Assembly (NCBI GenBank): GCA_905160935.1
Contig: CAJHZI010000314.1
Location: 122,501-186,500 of the forward strand
Source of the DNA: Enchytraeus crypticus
Taxonomy: Eukaryota > Annelida > Clitellata > Enchytraeida > Enchytraeidae
Length of the DNA: 64,000 bases
Reading direction: 5' to 3'
Positions 44,638 to 57,050 of this stretch are shown one piece after another (positions within the stretch are counted from its first letter, which is position 1; each line of letters opens with the position of its first letter). A model generated the notes under the pieces. That model did not search any database. It worked only from the letters and a program-made list of their open reading frames with translations, and was not told the origin of the DNA. Made by a program: the position numbers and the translations under genes.

Positions 44638-44935
44638 CTGAAAGCAACGGAAAACAACCCGAAAATTATATCACCGAGCTGTTAAGTCGGTCAGCGCAGG
44701 AATGAAAGCACTGGCCAACTACCTAACCTACAGCATCCTACATGAGCAACAACATAAGAACCGAATGCTGTACGTTAGATAAGCCCAGCTTTCACTCTCT
44801 GTACCAGGCCAGAGCGAGTCAACAGCATTGCATACAATTACATACAAAACAAAACGGATATGCAAGATTACGATACAAGCATATACAGACATGAGTAGAA
44901 CTAACGATACATATCTGCTATGATATGCTACTTAC

Positions 44936-45035
44936 TTGATCACGGCTGACAGTGACTCGATTTCTGAGCGCAAAATCTCTGCCTCCCTCTCTCTTTCCCT
45001 ATGCTCGGCCTTTAATTGGCGACAATAGCCGGCCG
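44936..45035 (-). CDS. MLXIP: Mondo-like gene, leucine zipper exon
   Basis: 100 nt: AAGYCRQLKAEHREREREAE then ILRSEIESLSAVIK, the end of helix 2 and the zipper (family: AEYIRKLQQER...LREEIEELNA). Acceptor TTTTTCAG, donor TCAA|GTAAGT. Confidence 0.92.
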
Positions 45036-45349
45036 CTGAAAAACCAGCACATGGCATAGCATCAAATTAAGGGGCAGGGCCCTAGGACCCACCTAAATTA
45101 ACCTACCGACAGGGGGGGGAACATATAGGGCATTGATAGGCATGCAGTAATAGTAGAAATAGTTAATATGTGAGGAGTGTAATACAATACTATTACAGGT
45201 TATTCGTTTGATTAGAGTACTTTCCCTGCAGCGTGGCGACTATTTTTGTTGAAGATTAGTTAAAATAGGAAGATATTAAATAATTAACTGATAGTTTTGA
45301 GTAGATCAATTGAGATAACTATACCCCTCCTACCTGTAGATGATTTCTG

Positions 45350-46040
45350 TTTCACAACTTTCACAAAAATGCAACATAAGTTATGTGACACAATTATGTA
45401 GTAACGTGCTAATTATGTGCCAAGTTATGTGACATTGTTTCGAAGAGCTATGTGCCAATTATGTGCCAAGTTATGTGACACTATTACGCAGAGTTGTGTG
45501 ATAATCACGTGCCAAGTTATGTGACACTATTACGCAGAGTTGTGTGATAATCATGTGCCAAGTTATGTGCCATTGTTATGTATAATTAAGTGCTAATTCT
45601 GTGCTAAGGTATGCGACACTGTTAAGTAAAGTTAAGTGCTAATTATGTGCAATGTTAAGATTAATTCACAGTCTCGATGCATTTACCGTTACAAATGTGC
45701 TCATAAGTGATCAATACATTCAGACATAAAGCACCAGTGTTACCATCAAACAAGAAAAATCTTACTCGATATTATGAGTAAGAGAAGAAGAAGACAATTG
45801 CAGAAACAATTCTTTACAATTTTCATACATGTATGTTAACTCAGTATATAGTGTTATTGTGACAACGCTATTTTGATAATGTTATTGTGATAACGTTATT
45901 TTGATAATGTTACTGTGATAACGCTATTTTGATGTTACTGTGATAACGTTATTTTGATAATGTTACTGTGATAACGTTATTTTGATAATATTACTGTGAT
46001 AACGTTATTTTGATAATGTTATTGTAATAACTAGGTGTAT
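45350..46040. repeat. Two tandem arrays upstream of the zipper exon
   Basis: 45350-45660: about 45-bp units with GTGCCAAGTTATGTGACACT. 45850-46040: about 30-bp units TTATTTTGATAATGTTACTG then TGATAACG. Confidence 0.85.
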
Positions 46041-46049
46041 GGTGCTACT

Positions 46050-46930
46050 GTGTTTCTATACACTACACAGCGTTTTGATGCAAATAAAACAAAGAAATAT
46101 TTAGCAGATTTATAAGTTTCACATACTGTGGCATAACCTTAGACGTTACCAATAGCAATAATAAAACACCGCTGAATCTTAGAGCAGGACAATATCTGAT
46201 AGAAAAATTAATGTCAAAGAAGAGACTAACATCATTGATAACACAGCGTTATATGAAGTTACTACATCAACATGCAAAATATAAAGCAACTCTGGCAATT
46301 TGTTTAATTTTTACATTTAAATGTTTTAATGTTTAAAGTTGGAAAATTGACAATCACTATATCATACAGCTTTAGCCTCTGTATCCTATCTCCACTTAAT
46401 TGTCAGTTCTATAACTTTACAATCAGAATACACACGTCACTTGAATGGTTCAATAACTTCATTGAATGCACTTATTGTTACCAGCAAGCTCAGTTGCTTT
46501 TCGATTATTTTTAATATTCCCTAATTAGGTTTAAAATGAGCTAATTTTACATTTGAGAAATTCTCCTCTCTAATTATATATAAACTTCCATGAATAATAT
46601 TATATACTATTTCAGTTCAACTTTAAAGGCGATAAATAGGTTTGAAATTACAGGCTTTTCCAAAAATAGAAGTAAATCTCCAAAGTGAGAATCTACATAA
46701 AAACAAATGAGTGGGATAAGTGTAGTTCTACAAATTTATGCGGAAATCGTCCCTTGTGGGCAAAAACTCAACAAGAATAAGAACCCTAAAAAACTGTCAG
46801 GCACTACTTTCTCAAAACCAATGAAACGGAGTTAACAACAACAACAAAAGCAGCAACAGTAACATGCATCAAAAATACTATTTCAAACTTTAGAGAAAAT
46901 TTAGTAACAAAGCCCACTTAGCTTGCACAA
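46050..46930. other. Mondo-like intron stretch, nothing recognised
   Basis: AT-rich, no exon, no clear repeat. Confidence 0.6.
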
Positions 46931-47042
46931 CGACCGATGAATCAACACGAACCATTTACAATCAGACACATAGAGATAAGCGGTGAGAGAGAAATTCTCC
47001 TTACCAATCTGTTTGGAAATTATCTGATGCTAAGACACCTAC

Positions 47043-47145
47043 CTCTACCGAGCAGGGCTGCATTAGATTTCTTAGACGTGCCGACACTGGCTCGAGAGTC
47101 TCCGGGTAGGGGAGGCAACAGCTGGTTCAGCTCCTCTATACCTCC
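47043..47145 (-). CDS. MLXIP: Mondo-like gene, bHLH loop/helix exon
   Basis: 103 nt: GGIEELNQLLPPLPGDSRAS then VGTSKKSNAALLGR. It completes helix 1, the loop and the start of helix 2 (the S-K-K-S-N-A-A-L-L stretch corresponds to the L-S-K-A-T-x-L-Q-K stretch in Mondo/Mlx). The acceptor CACACCTGTAG lies downstream of a GATT run. Donor AGAG|GTAGGT. Confidence 0.9.
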
Positions 47146-47154
47146 CTACAGGTG

Positions 47155-47375
47155 TGAGAACAAATCAATCAATCAACCGATTACATTCGTCATCAGAGAG
47201 AAGTGTTAAGCATCGTCAATCAATCAGTCAATCAATCCGAGAAACAAGGAGCATTAACGAGTCAATCAATCAATCAATCAATCAATCAATAGATCAGTCA
47301 AACAATCAATCAGTTAATCAATCAATTAGCACAACAAGGAGCATTAATGAGTCCGTAAATCTAATAATCAATAAG
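47155..47375. repeat. AATC (GATT in sense) repeats upstream of bHLH loop exon
   Basis: AATC runs at 47163-47180 and 47215-47335 with two copies of ACAAGGAGCATTAA-GAGTC. 47380-48150 has no gene. Confidence 0.9.
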
Positions 47376-48153
47376 TAAAAAAAGAGAGGAGTATGCAAGA
47401 GAGGTCACTGAATGTTGAGAGAAAACACAAATTTACTCATAAGCTGCTAAGAAGTCGAGAAATTAAATAATAACAATGAGAATCTAATAAAAGGAAAATA
47501 GAGTATTAACAAGTGATGCTTGCAAGAAACAGAACCACAGATATTCTGATAGTAATCACCCACATTCTTTGAACTTTAAATGAGAAAAGGAGCATTCAAC
47601 ATTATATATACAAAGGTTTTTCATTTAGCAATTTGAACTTTTAATGCAAGTTTATTTTAAAATAAAATACGTTTAAAACAGGAAGGATTACATAAATTGC
47701 AAATAGTAAATTTTGCATAATGAGCAGAAACAATGACAGAAAACAATGACTCAAGAATTTTAAGAGCCAGTACAACATTACGTATATTCTAAAAGCTGTA
47801 AATTTCTGTACATAAACAAATCAGAAAAGCTTAGACAAGCAACTTTATCTTAAATTAAACATCACATATAAGTATCTGATATGCATGAAATATGCATAAT
47901 AAAAAGATAGAAATACCATACAAGCACTTATAAGAGGAGACCTGTGGCATATGTCACTTCCTCATTCCTACTGAATACACAAACTAACAGCAAACATCTT
48001 AAATCATCATTTGAATCATTATTCAATCATTATTTAAATCATTATTCAATCATTATTTCATAATAAATCAATCGTAATCACAAATCTCAGTCATCATCTA
48101 CATTACTAAAACCGAAATGCCGTGTACCTCCTTAGTTCGAGTAGGTATTTCAC

Positions 48154-49476
48154 CTGAATTTTAGATCTTCTTCGATGCTCGGCGTTGATGTGGGACGGCC
48201 TTTTGTGACGGGGAACCTTTGAGGTCTTGTCTCTCGTTCTTCCCTCCTTCCTCTCCATCTCTTCTCTCGGCTCCGGCGACGTGCTCACCGACCTCGAGTG
48301 ACTGAACGATCTTTCTGAAGGTGGCCGCATTGAGCCACCTCCAATCACCTGCAGTTCGGTCGAGTCTGGCAGCAGAGAAGCGCTGATCGCCTGGCAGAGC
48401 AGATGCTGATTGGTCAGCTGACTGGAGTGATGGTTACCATGGTTACCTGGAAAACCGTTAGTTCCTGATTGGCTACTGACCAGCGACTGGATGCCATGGT
48501 TTGGCTTGCTGACAGAGTGACCGTTGCTGGACATCAGTTCACTGACCAGCAGGCTGTTGGCTCCAGGCTGATGGCTTAAGCCGTTGGCTCCAGCCTGATG
48601 GCTTAAGCCGTTGGCTCCAGCCTGATGGCTTAAGCCATTGGCTCCAGCCTGATGGCTTAAGCCGTTGCTTGCTAGTGCCTGCTCGGTAAAGATGCTGCTC
48701 ATCACTGATTGGCTGATCCTGTTTACTAGCGACTGATTAAGCATGACACTATTGGCCGACGATTGACTGCCAATCAAACCACTGGGCGGAGACTGATTAA
48801 TCACAATCACTTTACCGCTCCCATTGCTAAATCTCCTCTCAGTAAACGGCGTAGACATCACGGGCGACACTGACAGGCTCTGAACTGGAGACTGGTTCTG
48901 CGGAGACACGTATCTTACCCCGGATAAATCAGAAACCACATTCGACTGACCGTTTGCCACTCCGTTAAAACCCTGCGAGATAACAGCCTGCGTTATGCTC
49001 GACCTCCTGCTCAGCACAACCTCTCTGGTAACCCCATTCTGGTTCTCGTAGTACACCAGACCGTTCTGCGGCGGCCCCATCTCTCTATTCTCCGCTCTCT
49101 CAAACTTTATCCTCTTCTTCTCGCTTCCGTTCTCTTCTTTCGGATTCGGAGAAGCCGGTCTAGAACGGTTGAAGGGAACCGGAGACTCGCAGGCGCTGGG
49201 AATGACGGAGTTACTGGTGGAGAGGTCAAAGAGGTCGGCGGAGGTCAGCTCTTCAGACACGACATTCAAGTCCGGATTGTCAGCATCAGCGGACTGCTTG
49301 AAGAAGAACTCTCTGGAGAGGAAGTCCACGGACTCCTCGGACATGAGATTCGGGAGGATGATGTCCTGAGGAACAACAGGCTGAGCGTCGTCGAAGAGCT
49401 GCTGCCAGTACTTGGACAAGCCTGCCCCAGACTGGTCCTCATCGTATTTCTTCTGCACGGAGCCCACAAAACCTGC
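48154..49476 (-). CDS. MLXIP: Mondo-like gene, large exon with linker and bHLH basic region
   Basis: About 441 codons. The start is uncertain: three in-frame AG sites at 49452, 49476 and 49482 all give phase 0. It begins AGFVGSVQKKYDEDQSGAGL, has an acidic stretch, then a long Ser/Asn/Gln-rich linker with four copies of NGLSHQAGA-type repeats (48560-48670), and ends with a basic cluster and RPSHINAEHRRRSKIQ at donor ATTCAG|GTGAAA. The final 16 residues match the bHLH basic region and first helix. Reading past the donor gives a stop soon after, which is intronic. Confidence 0.85.
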
Positions 49477-49639
49477 CTGTGGCTGGACAAACATTGCACA
49501 GACATACTATGAGCTTAAACAGTTACACGATCATCCTCGACAATATCTATCACTTTTATTCTGTTTTATACTGGTGCTAAAGCCAAGCTAAACGTCAGGT
49601 TCCTGTCCAGAAAACGTGATTTGACCCACGAGCCTACTG

Positions 49640-49925
49640 ATGCTAGGACATCACATGTTAGATGCTATGATATCACATGTTAGATGCTATGATATCACAT
49701 GTTAGATGCTATGATACATGTTAGATGCTATGATATCACATGTTAGATGCTACGATATCACATGTTTGATACTATGATATCATATGTTAGATGCCATGAT
49801 ATCACATTTTGATACAATGATAGATGCCATGATATCACATTTTAGATCCCATGATATAACATGTTAGATACTATGCTAGAATCTATGATATCACATGTTG
49901 GATGCTACGATATCACATTTTAGAT
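49640..49925. repeat. 22-24-bp tandem array upstream of Mondo large exon
   Basis: Units GATATCACATGTTAGATGCTAT, about 11 copies. 49560-49640 is a diverged SINE piece. Confidence 0.9.
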
Positions 49926-50089
49926 GCAAAGCAGCTGCTCATTTTAAAATAAGCTAGACAAAGAACCGTCTCAAAATTTTCCATTAACTCCAATGCAATA
50001 TTCATGTTATAACCACGCTCGCTGCGTGTCAACTCCAATCCTGGAGGTAACGGTCTAAAGTCTTTCTATAATACTACTAGATTATTACA

Positions 50090-50950
50090 AAGTTACTACT
50101 ACAACACTGCTATTAGAACACTGTTTACACAAAACTGTTATTAGAACACTAAATTACTACAACAATGTTATTAGAACACTGTTATTACAACACCGTTATT
50201 AGAACACTATTAATACAACACTGTTATTAGAACACTGCTATTAGAACACTGTTATTAGAACACTGTTATTAGAACACTGTTAATACAACACTGTTATTAG
50301 AACACTGTTGATATAACAATGTTATTAGAACACTGTTATTACAACACTGCTATTAGAACACTGTTAATACAACACTGTTATTAGAACACTGTTAATACAA
50401 CACTGTTATTAGAACACTGTTATTAGAACACTGCTATTAGAACACTGTTATTAGAACACTGTTATTAGAACACTGTTAATACAACAATGTTATTAGAACA
50501 ATGTTATTAGAACACTGTTATTAGAACACTGTTATTAGAACACTGTTAATACAACACTGTTATTAGAACACTGTTGATATAACAATGTTATTAGAACACT
50601 GTTATTACAACACTGCTATTAGAACACTGTTAATACAACACTGTTATTAGAACACTGTTAATACAACACTGTTATTAGAACACTGTTATTAGAACACTGC
50701 TATTAGAATACTGTTATTAGAACACTGTTATTACAACACTGTTAATACAACAATGTTATTAGAACAATGTTATTAGAACACTGTTATTAGAACACTGTTA
50801 TTAGAACACTGTTATTACAACACTGTTATTAGAACACTGTTAATACAACACTGTTATTAGAACACTGTTAATACAACACTGTTATTAGAACACTGTTATT
50901 ACAACAATGTTATTAGAACACCGTTATTAGAACACTGTTAATACAACAAA
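50090..50950. repeat. 12-14-bp repeat array, 860 bp
   Basis: Alternating ATTAGAACACTGTT and AATACAACACTGTT units with a higher-order period of about 330 bp (50160-50500 resembles 50490-50830). Confidence 0.93.
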
Positions 50951-51432
50951 GGGCAAGATGACGACTGGGATGATGGTGTACACAAACTATGACAATTTAA
51001 TTTCATATAACATATTCAACACAGATATTGACGATGAAATATTTTGTTCCTTATTGTTAACCTTGCCCAAAGCACATCAGATGTACAGAAAATCGATCTG
51101 AATGACTTGTAGGACAGTTGCAGCAAACACTTCGAATATTTATGCAAAGAATTTGATAACATTCTTCAGTTTATTTAAATTATATCTTGACAAGATTACA
51201 CCGGCTCCACGGTTATATCTACCGTTTACCATATATTTGTCACACAGGTCAGTGCAGTACAGTGCTCCAAACATTATGTCCTCTAATTAATGACAAATTA
51301 ACATATAAACTTGAAATACTAGTCCCCAGAATCTGACACCACGCTCACACCCCTAGCTCTCTCTAGCTCTATCGTTAACCGTCATACAGCAGAATATCAC
51401 GTCCGCCAAGAAACGATAAGGCGCCACGAGGC

Positions 51433-51552
51433 TTCCTTTTACTTAATATAGCGGATAATTTACAATAATTTTCTTTTCTTTTTCTTCTCCACTTAGTGCA
51501 GAAAATGAATAGAAAATTATTGCAAATTATCCGCAGTATTAAGTAAAAGGAG
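51433..51552. repeat. Long inverted repeat (hairpin)
   Basis: Arms of about 40 bp: CCTTTTACTTAATATAGCGG then ATAATTTACAATAATTTTC on the left, and its near-exact reverse complement from about 51510 to 51552, with a 35-bp pyrimidine-rich loop. Confidence 0.85.
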
Positions 51553-51559
51553 CTATTAT

Positions 51560-53010
51560 AGTCTGATCGGAATTGGATTACATGCCTTCTTGTGCACCAA
51601 TTGGTATAAAATGTGTTCTCTTCAACTTTCTCTTATAATTATTTAGTCTGTCACATGTTTCACAGTAAATTACAATTTTTAGGTGAAAATTTCAAATTAA
51701 ACTTTCTGTACAAAATTTGATCAACTACAGCAAAGAGAAGTCTGACTATCAATCATACACATTGCATCATAGCTAAATAATTCTTTAAATTACAACATAA
51801 ATTACAACACAGCTAAAGGGCTTTTATAGAGGTTTACACAAGGCCAGTACCTTCCTTACATTCTCACCGCAGTCAGTGTGTCGGCTCAATTAGGTGTAAT
51901 AAAATATATTAGACCTATATTAAATTTTCTACCCCATCATGTTAGAATTAGCAGTCTATCCGACATTAAAAAAACTAAGGACATCCTGGACTTATAACTG
52001 ATTTAGAGATCACTGCAAAATCTTTATTTCTCTTCTTATTTTTAATGAGATCGATAAGTTTAAGCCCAAATCGGTTAGAGTGTTCGCCTTAGAAGCTAGG
52101 GATGTACCCTACGGCACAGCCTACCAACAAGGAAGGTTAATCACCTATCGGAGCGGTTGGCATTTAGCGCTACCAACAGCAGAGATGTGATTAATTATGG
52201 AAAGATTCGTTGTAGTCTGTCAAACGCCTAACTTAAAACAAAATATAAATTTAAATAATTTTAAAAATTCCATTATAAGTTTGTTAATCCCCACACTTGC
52301 TGTGAAAGATACTGTACTATCTTTTCCATTTAGGGTCTATGATTTGCGACCAACAACGACCCTACCTCTCACAAATTCCCCACCTTTGGAGCGATTTTAT
52401 GAATTTTGAATTCTTCAATTCTGAACCCTTTGGGATTTTGCTTGTCGGTTTTGATTTGATAAATAGTGCTCGACGTTGTCACTGATGACAGTAAGCAAGC
52501 ACTCTGTTGTTGCAGTTGGCACACTATATCAAAGATAGTGTGGATATTGCCTGAATGAAATTATGTAGCTTCAAGGAAAAGCAGAAAGACTACATTACTA
52601 CACTGTTTATAGGTATCTCTCTCAATAATTAGCATTTATTTAAAATGAAAGTTCTCCAAGTCATAGAACAGAAAGTTGATTTTCATTTCTAAGCCTCATA
52701 ATGCCATAGGTTTATACAAGACGATGTTAGTCATCATTGTCCTATATTTAATTTAAGTTATTCTTTTCTTCGTCGTCTTGTTTTAAAGAACTCATGGCAC
52801 CAGGCTCCGGCAACTCAAGTGGTCTGCTCTAAGCATTTCTATCAGTTGCTACAACAATCCTACATTTAAGCCATAAAGCTTAGAGATCGATCTACTTTCG
52901 TCCATTTACAAGTACGACCCTTTCTTCAAATAGGAACAGTGACGTAGGCCTGCTAATTACAGAACGTATCTCGCTTATTTCACGTGATAAACTCAGAAAC
53001 ACTCATGATA
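51560..53010. other. Mondo-like intron 1 stretch
   Basis: No exon matched. 52060-52200 looks tRNA-SINE derived. 52400-52510 carries a GTGCTCGACGTTGTC module. The remainder is AT-rich. Confidence 0.55.
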
Positions 53011-53029
53011 TTGAGAAACCTCCCGATCA

Positions 53030-53280
53030 TCTGATTGGTCAGTTTTACTTATTTTACGCCGATCGTCATTGGCGACTATTTTTACCCTAAATATATAATG
53101 AAGGTACTAAGTAACGAAGTTTCTCATTAGTGGTTATTCCAAGTGACTAAGCTGGCCAACTGACAGGTACACCGACTAAAATATATAACGCCGCATCTGA
53201 TTGGAGGTTATTTTTAGACCGACGCTAGATATGTTAGAATATTATATAAGCTCGCGCAGCAGTCTGCTCCTTTCTATCTG
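53030..53280 (+). promoter_or_regulatory. TATA/CCAAT promoter-like block on plus strand
   Basis: Three ATTGG (inverted CCAAT) boxes at about 53034, 53068 and 53200 precede TATATAAG at 53243-53250, with an initiator-like TCAGTCT-type sequence about 25 bases on. This is antisense to the Mondo gene, inside its putative intron 1. No open frame of note follows, so the transcript, if any, is unknown. Confidence 0.4.
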
Positions 53281-53472
53281 TCAAGTGATCGCTGAACGAG
53301 GAAGAGCTACGTAGAGAAAGAAATTTAGAACCTTTAAAATGTGGAGTATTAGTAAAATCTTAACCAAATCTGACGGATATTTACCTAATTGAAATAGAAA
53401 CTATGAAAAAATTTAACTGGAGAAAATAATTGAAGAAAACAAGAAATTTAAGCGATAAAGTGAAAATCCTAC

Positions 53473-53574
53473 CTGATTTCTTGACTGATGATTGTTTAGT
53501 GTAACGCTGCTGTGTCGAGCCAAATGAATGTCCTCGAGCTTTACGCTAAACAAATCACACTCGTCCTCCTCCAT
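53473..53574 (-). CDS. MLXIP: Mondo-like gene, putative first coding exon
   Basis: 34 codons from ATG: MEEDECDLFSVKLEDIHLAR then HSSVTLNNHQSRNQ, ending at donor AATCAG|GTAGGA at a codon boundary. Coding character, the ATG and the good donor support an exon. The link to Mondo is by position and phase only; the family N-terminal motif (IHSGHFM type) is at best hinted at by EDIH. It could belong to another transcript. Confidence 0.5.
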
Positions 53575-53689
53575 TTCTAGCCGAATACGGGCTATTATTA
53601 AAAAAAACAACTAAATATTGAACATTTTTATTGAAATATAACGCAATCTAAAGCACGCTAACTTCCCAGCGGCCGACATGAGAGTCTAG

Positions 53690-53800
53690 ATACTGAGCAG
53701 CTGCCTGACGTATTTACCTAGCAGCTGTAGAGGGCACCACGTGTTGCCGCTAGCAGCTGTCTAGCTGCTGATCAATGCGGCCCAGCTACTGCCTGCTGCT
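53690..53800. promoter_or_regulatory. E-box cluster upstream of the Mondo-like start
   Basis: CACGTG at 53738-53743, surrounded by several CAGCTG motifs, lies about 165 bases upstream of the putative Mondo ATG. CACGTG is the core bound by Mondo-Mlx and Myc-Max dimers. It is a single E-box, not a paired ChoRE. Confidence 0.45.
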
Positions 53801-54044
53801 AGCTTTAAACCGGAAAAGTTACCGAATAAGCAATCCCATTTAATTTTAAAAAATAGAAATTACAAATTAAATCTTATATAAATATTATTGCTACATTATA
53901 TAGAAGCAATTTTATTTTAATATTATAAATTAAATTATCCATAATTATCATTTTAAGTTGTTATTTGGCGTAGACCTCAGAGATGTTATATGACATAAAT
54001 CAGCATTATTTAAAAGCAGTAAATCATTTTTGCCGAAAATTAAA

Positions 54045-54092
<48 letters not shown>
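54045..54092. repeat. (TA)n microsatellite
   Basis: TA run followed by a diverged CGATGTCGTCATTTACGACA module. Confidence 0.93.
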
Positions 54093-54097
<5 letters not shown>

Positions 54098-55849
54098 ATA
54101 TATCGAGCGATGTCGTCATTTACGACAGCATCAAACACTATAATGGATTGCAGCATGTTGTAATTATGTCTTTTGAGCAACTAGATTAGAAAATGTTACC
54201 GATCAGCTAATAATGATAATAAAATTGAGAAAATCTGTAAACTAGGTGTATTCATATAATAATACACTTTTCATAAAAATAGCAATCATTGCGTATATTG
54301 TTTATTCTGAAGCCTATTGCGATATAAGATAGCGGATAAATTCTCTACCTTATTAGAAGCGAATAAAACTTATATAGCGAGTCTAACATAATAATAGTTA
54401 TCCTAAATGACAGAGAATCTAATAGACAAGATTTATGTCAGATCTTGAATATTGAATTTAGACAATTTTTTGATAACTGTTAAATTAAATTAAATTGCTA
54501 CAAAACTTACCAATCGCGACCCTAATATAACTGGGATTCAAGGGAAGACGATGATGATGATAATGGTGATAGTGATGGTAATGATGATAATAATGCGTTC
54601 ATATGGTAATATGAAAAACTACTATAGAAAGGGAGTTAAATTATGTTTTCTAAAAATTATTTTGTAAGGGACAAGAGAGGAAAGGAGTAATTACCCTTAC
54701 CTTATGATGGGATCGGTTATCCGAATTCAAAATATGGAATAGACTTGGATTAGAAAACCTAATGCAGCTTCAAGGCAGAAATTATGTTAAAATAAATTTA
54801 CTGGTCAACTAACAAGAGTTTAATCTTGACTTTCATGTTAATCCAGCAAGCAGTTGCCAATGTCCAGCAGCTGCTGCTGAGCTAGATAGTTGCTTGCAAG
54901 CTAAGCTAGCCCAGCTGTGCAGCACCTGATAGGCTACGTATTAGTTATATGACTTACGTGTTAGTTAAGGTCCCTCCTTATCTCTCTTCCCCCCCCCCTC
55001 TACCCTATCTTTCTTTGGGGTAGATACTAGTCTACTAGATAGTTCGTAAGGGCTTAGTTATTTTTGATTTGAAAGTTTGAATTTAAAATTGAACTTACAT
55101 AGCAGGAATTCTCTTTGTCGTTGATAGTGCTACAGTGTATTTATTTCACTATTAGGAATACTCAAAAGAATTCATTGGAGAGGGGGGAGGTTGAGGCTGA
55201 TCAAACACTTTACATCACCTTCTATGTATTTTATTGAATTTTTCGAATTTTTAGCTTTTGCTTGAAAATAAATGTGGGGTTGGACCACCTCCCCCTCCTA
55301 TCCAATCATCGAAAATTCTAAGCATATGAGATAATGAGATATGAACACAATCGAGTATCCCCTGTCCAGAAAGATGTTGCCTATGCATATTTCTGTTTTT
55401 ATGAATAGAGTTTTATAAATTAATGTACAAGTAAATCACAGCAAGGACTTGATGGTATTTGGTGTGGATGAAATAGTTAATAAAAATGAATTAAATGTTC
55501 AGTCTTGGATGACTTTCATAAGATAATTCATTGCTGCTAGTTTAACCCCATAGAAAAGCATTCTGTTCTAAATAGAACTCAGTTTGGCAGCGACTATAAC
55601 GATCCAATAGTGCTGTTGTCAGCCTATGTATTATGATACCTTATGCTGCCGCTCTAAAGGGCCGCTTTATGGCAATTTAAGCTCATTAATGAAAGCTGAT
55701 GGGGTTTGTTTCATGGGCCTCTTAATTTAAACTGTCCTACTTTTGCGGATGGGCTTCAGGAAAAAATATTTTGCATTGAGGCGAAAATTTAGAAACCCTA
55801 ATTTGAATTTCAATTCGCAGTCTATATATTTAATAATATAGATGTAATA

Positions 55850-55851
<2 letters not shown>

Positions 55852-55925
<74 letters not shown>
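55852..55925. repeat. (TA)n microsatellite
   Basis: Uninterrupted TA run. Confidence 0.97.
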
Positions 55926-55932
<7 letters not shown>

Positions 55933-56789
55933 AATATTTATTTAATGTACTATATTGAATTTTGATCCTTTCAGCATAATTTTTATTTTATTTTTTCACT
56001 CATATAGTACTCTTCATTTTTTAATCCTTGGCCCCGCCCCTTCTGAACCCGTGGCTCCACCCCCTCTTATTTTCAGCATACTGAAGCCACAACGTTGACG
56101 TTGGATATTCGCTTGAATTGCATTGATTTACATCGCAAACAGGTGGTTGATCTACTTGTGTTGTTCTAGCTATATGTCCAGATATGTGGGCTGAAGATGA
56201 AGAATTCCCAGTGGTTTTAAAGTCGCTATTTTGCTCTTTCTAGAAGTTGTGATGATGAAAATCTGGGTGTTTCTGTTCAGATTTTCAAACACAAGAATAA
56301 ATAAAAAATTAGCAAAGTACATTAAAATAAAGAACCACCTCGTGATCCCGTAGCAGTTAAATTAGGGACCGTTCGCATATATTTAATATTTCGTTTAATT
56401 TAAAATTACAGCCTAAAATGAAATGAAGAGATGTTGAGCATTGCTTTAAGTCCATTGGCTTCGCAGTTATTGCGCTATTTTTAATTAGAATGTTTACCCA
56501 GTCATGTTTAAACCGGCATGTTTAAACAAGGCGAGGATTTTTTAAAATTTGATTTAAAGCTCAGACTCCGCCGGGCTTTAACAAAAATTGAACAAAGAGT
56601 CGAGCCGACAGAGATTAGCTTGACCATATTAGTGTTAGCTAAGCTAATGAAGCTAACGAGGGGTCAGAGGTCATCATAATGTCCTTCAATCGACTACACA
56701 GCCCCTGTAGCTGAACCCAGGGATCAGCTGTGGTGGGCCCTCATTTAAATATGTCTAAACTGTGGGGTTGGGTGGTATATATCTAATAT

Positions 56790-57050
56790 TTAATTTAAAA
56801 AGTAAACACGTATTATTGTGAAATGATCAACTATGTTGATATCTATCACTTTTAATATCACATGTTTAAACCGTTCGCAATTTAGACCATTTTCCGTATA
56901 ACCAGTCTAGTGAATGTCCGAGATTTTAGTCTCAGATCAGCTCGACTGGGATTCGAACCCACGGGGTTCAATTCATCTTAGGATCTGTCATTTAAACCTT
57001 CGTAACGTTACCCCTACTCTATTGAGACATTCAAGTATGCAGTCTGTCTC
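56790..57050 (-). mobile_element. SINE family L
   Basis: TTTTAATATCACATGTTTAA, GTCCGAGATTTTAGTCTCAG, GGGATTCGAACCCACGGGGT. Confidence 0.75.

Larger units (their letters stand above)
42568..53574 (-). other. MLXIP: Mondo/MLXIP-like bHLH-leucine zipper gene, 7 coding exons
   Basis: Gene-level entry. Mondo proteins (MondoA/MLXIP, ChREBP/MLXIPL, insect Mio) pair with Mlx and bind E-box/ChoRE DNA in response to sugar phosphates. The C-terminal half is clear: basic region RPSHINAEHRRRSKIQ, helix 2 GIEELNQLLP, second helix and zipper ending SEIESLSAVIK, then the dimerisation/cytoplasmic-localisation domain with NWKFYL and FGLLIRPFFESYN (vertebrate NWKFWTFSILIRPLFESFN). The exons sum to about 709 codons and stay in phase. 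The N-terminal GRACE/MCR motifs were not found between exons 1 and 2. An Mlx identity is less likely because of the long N-terminal linker, but cannot be excluded. Confidence 0.85.
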
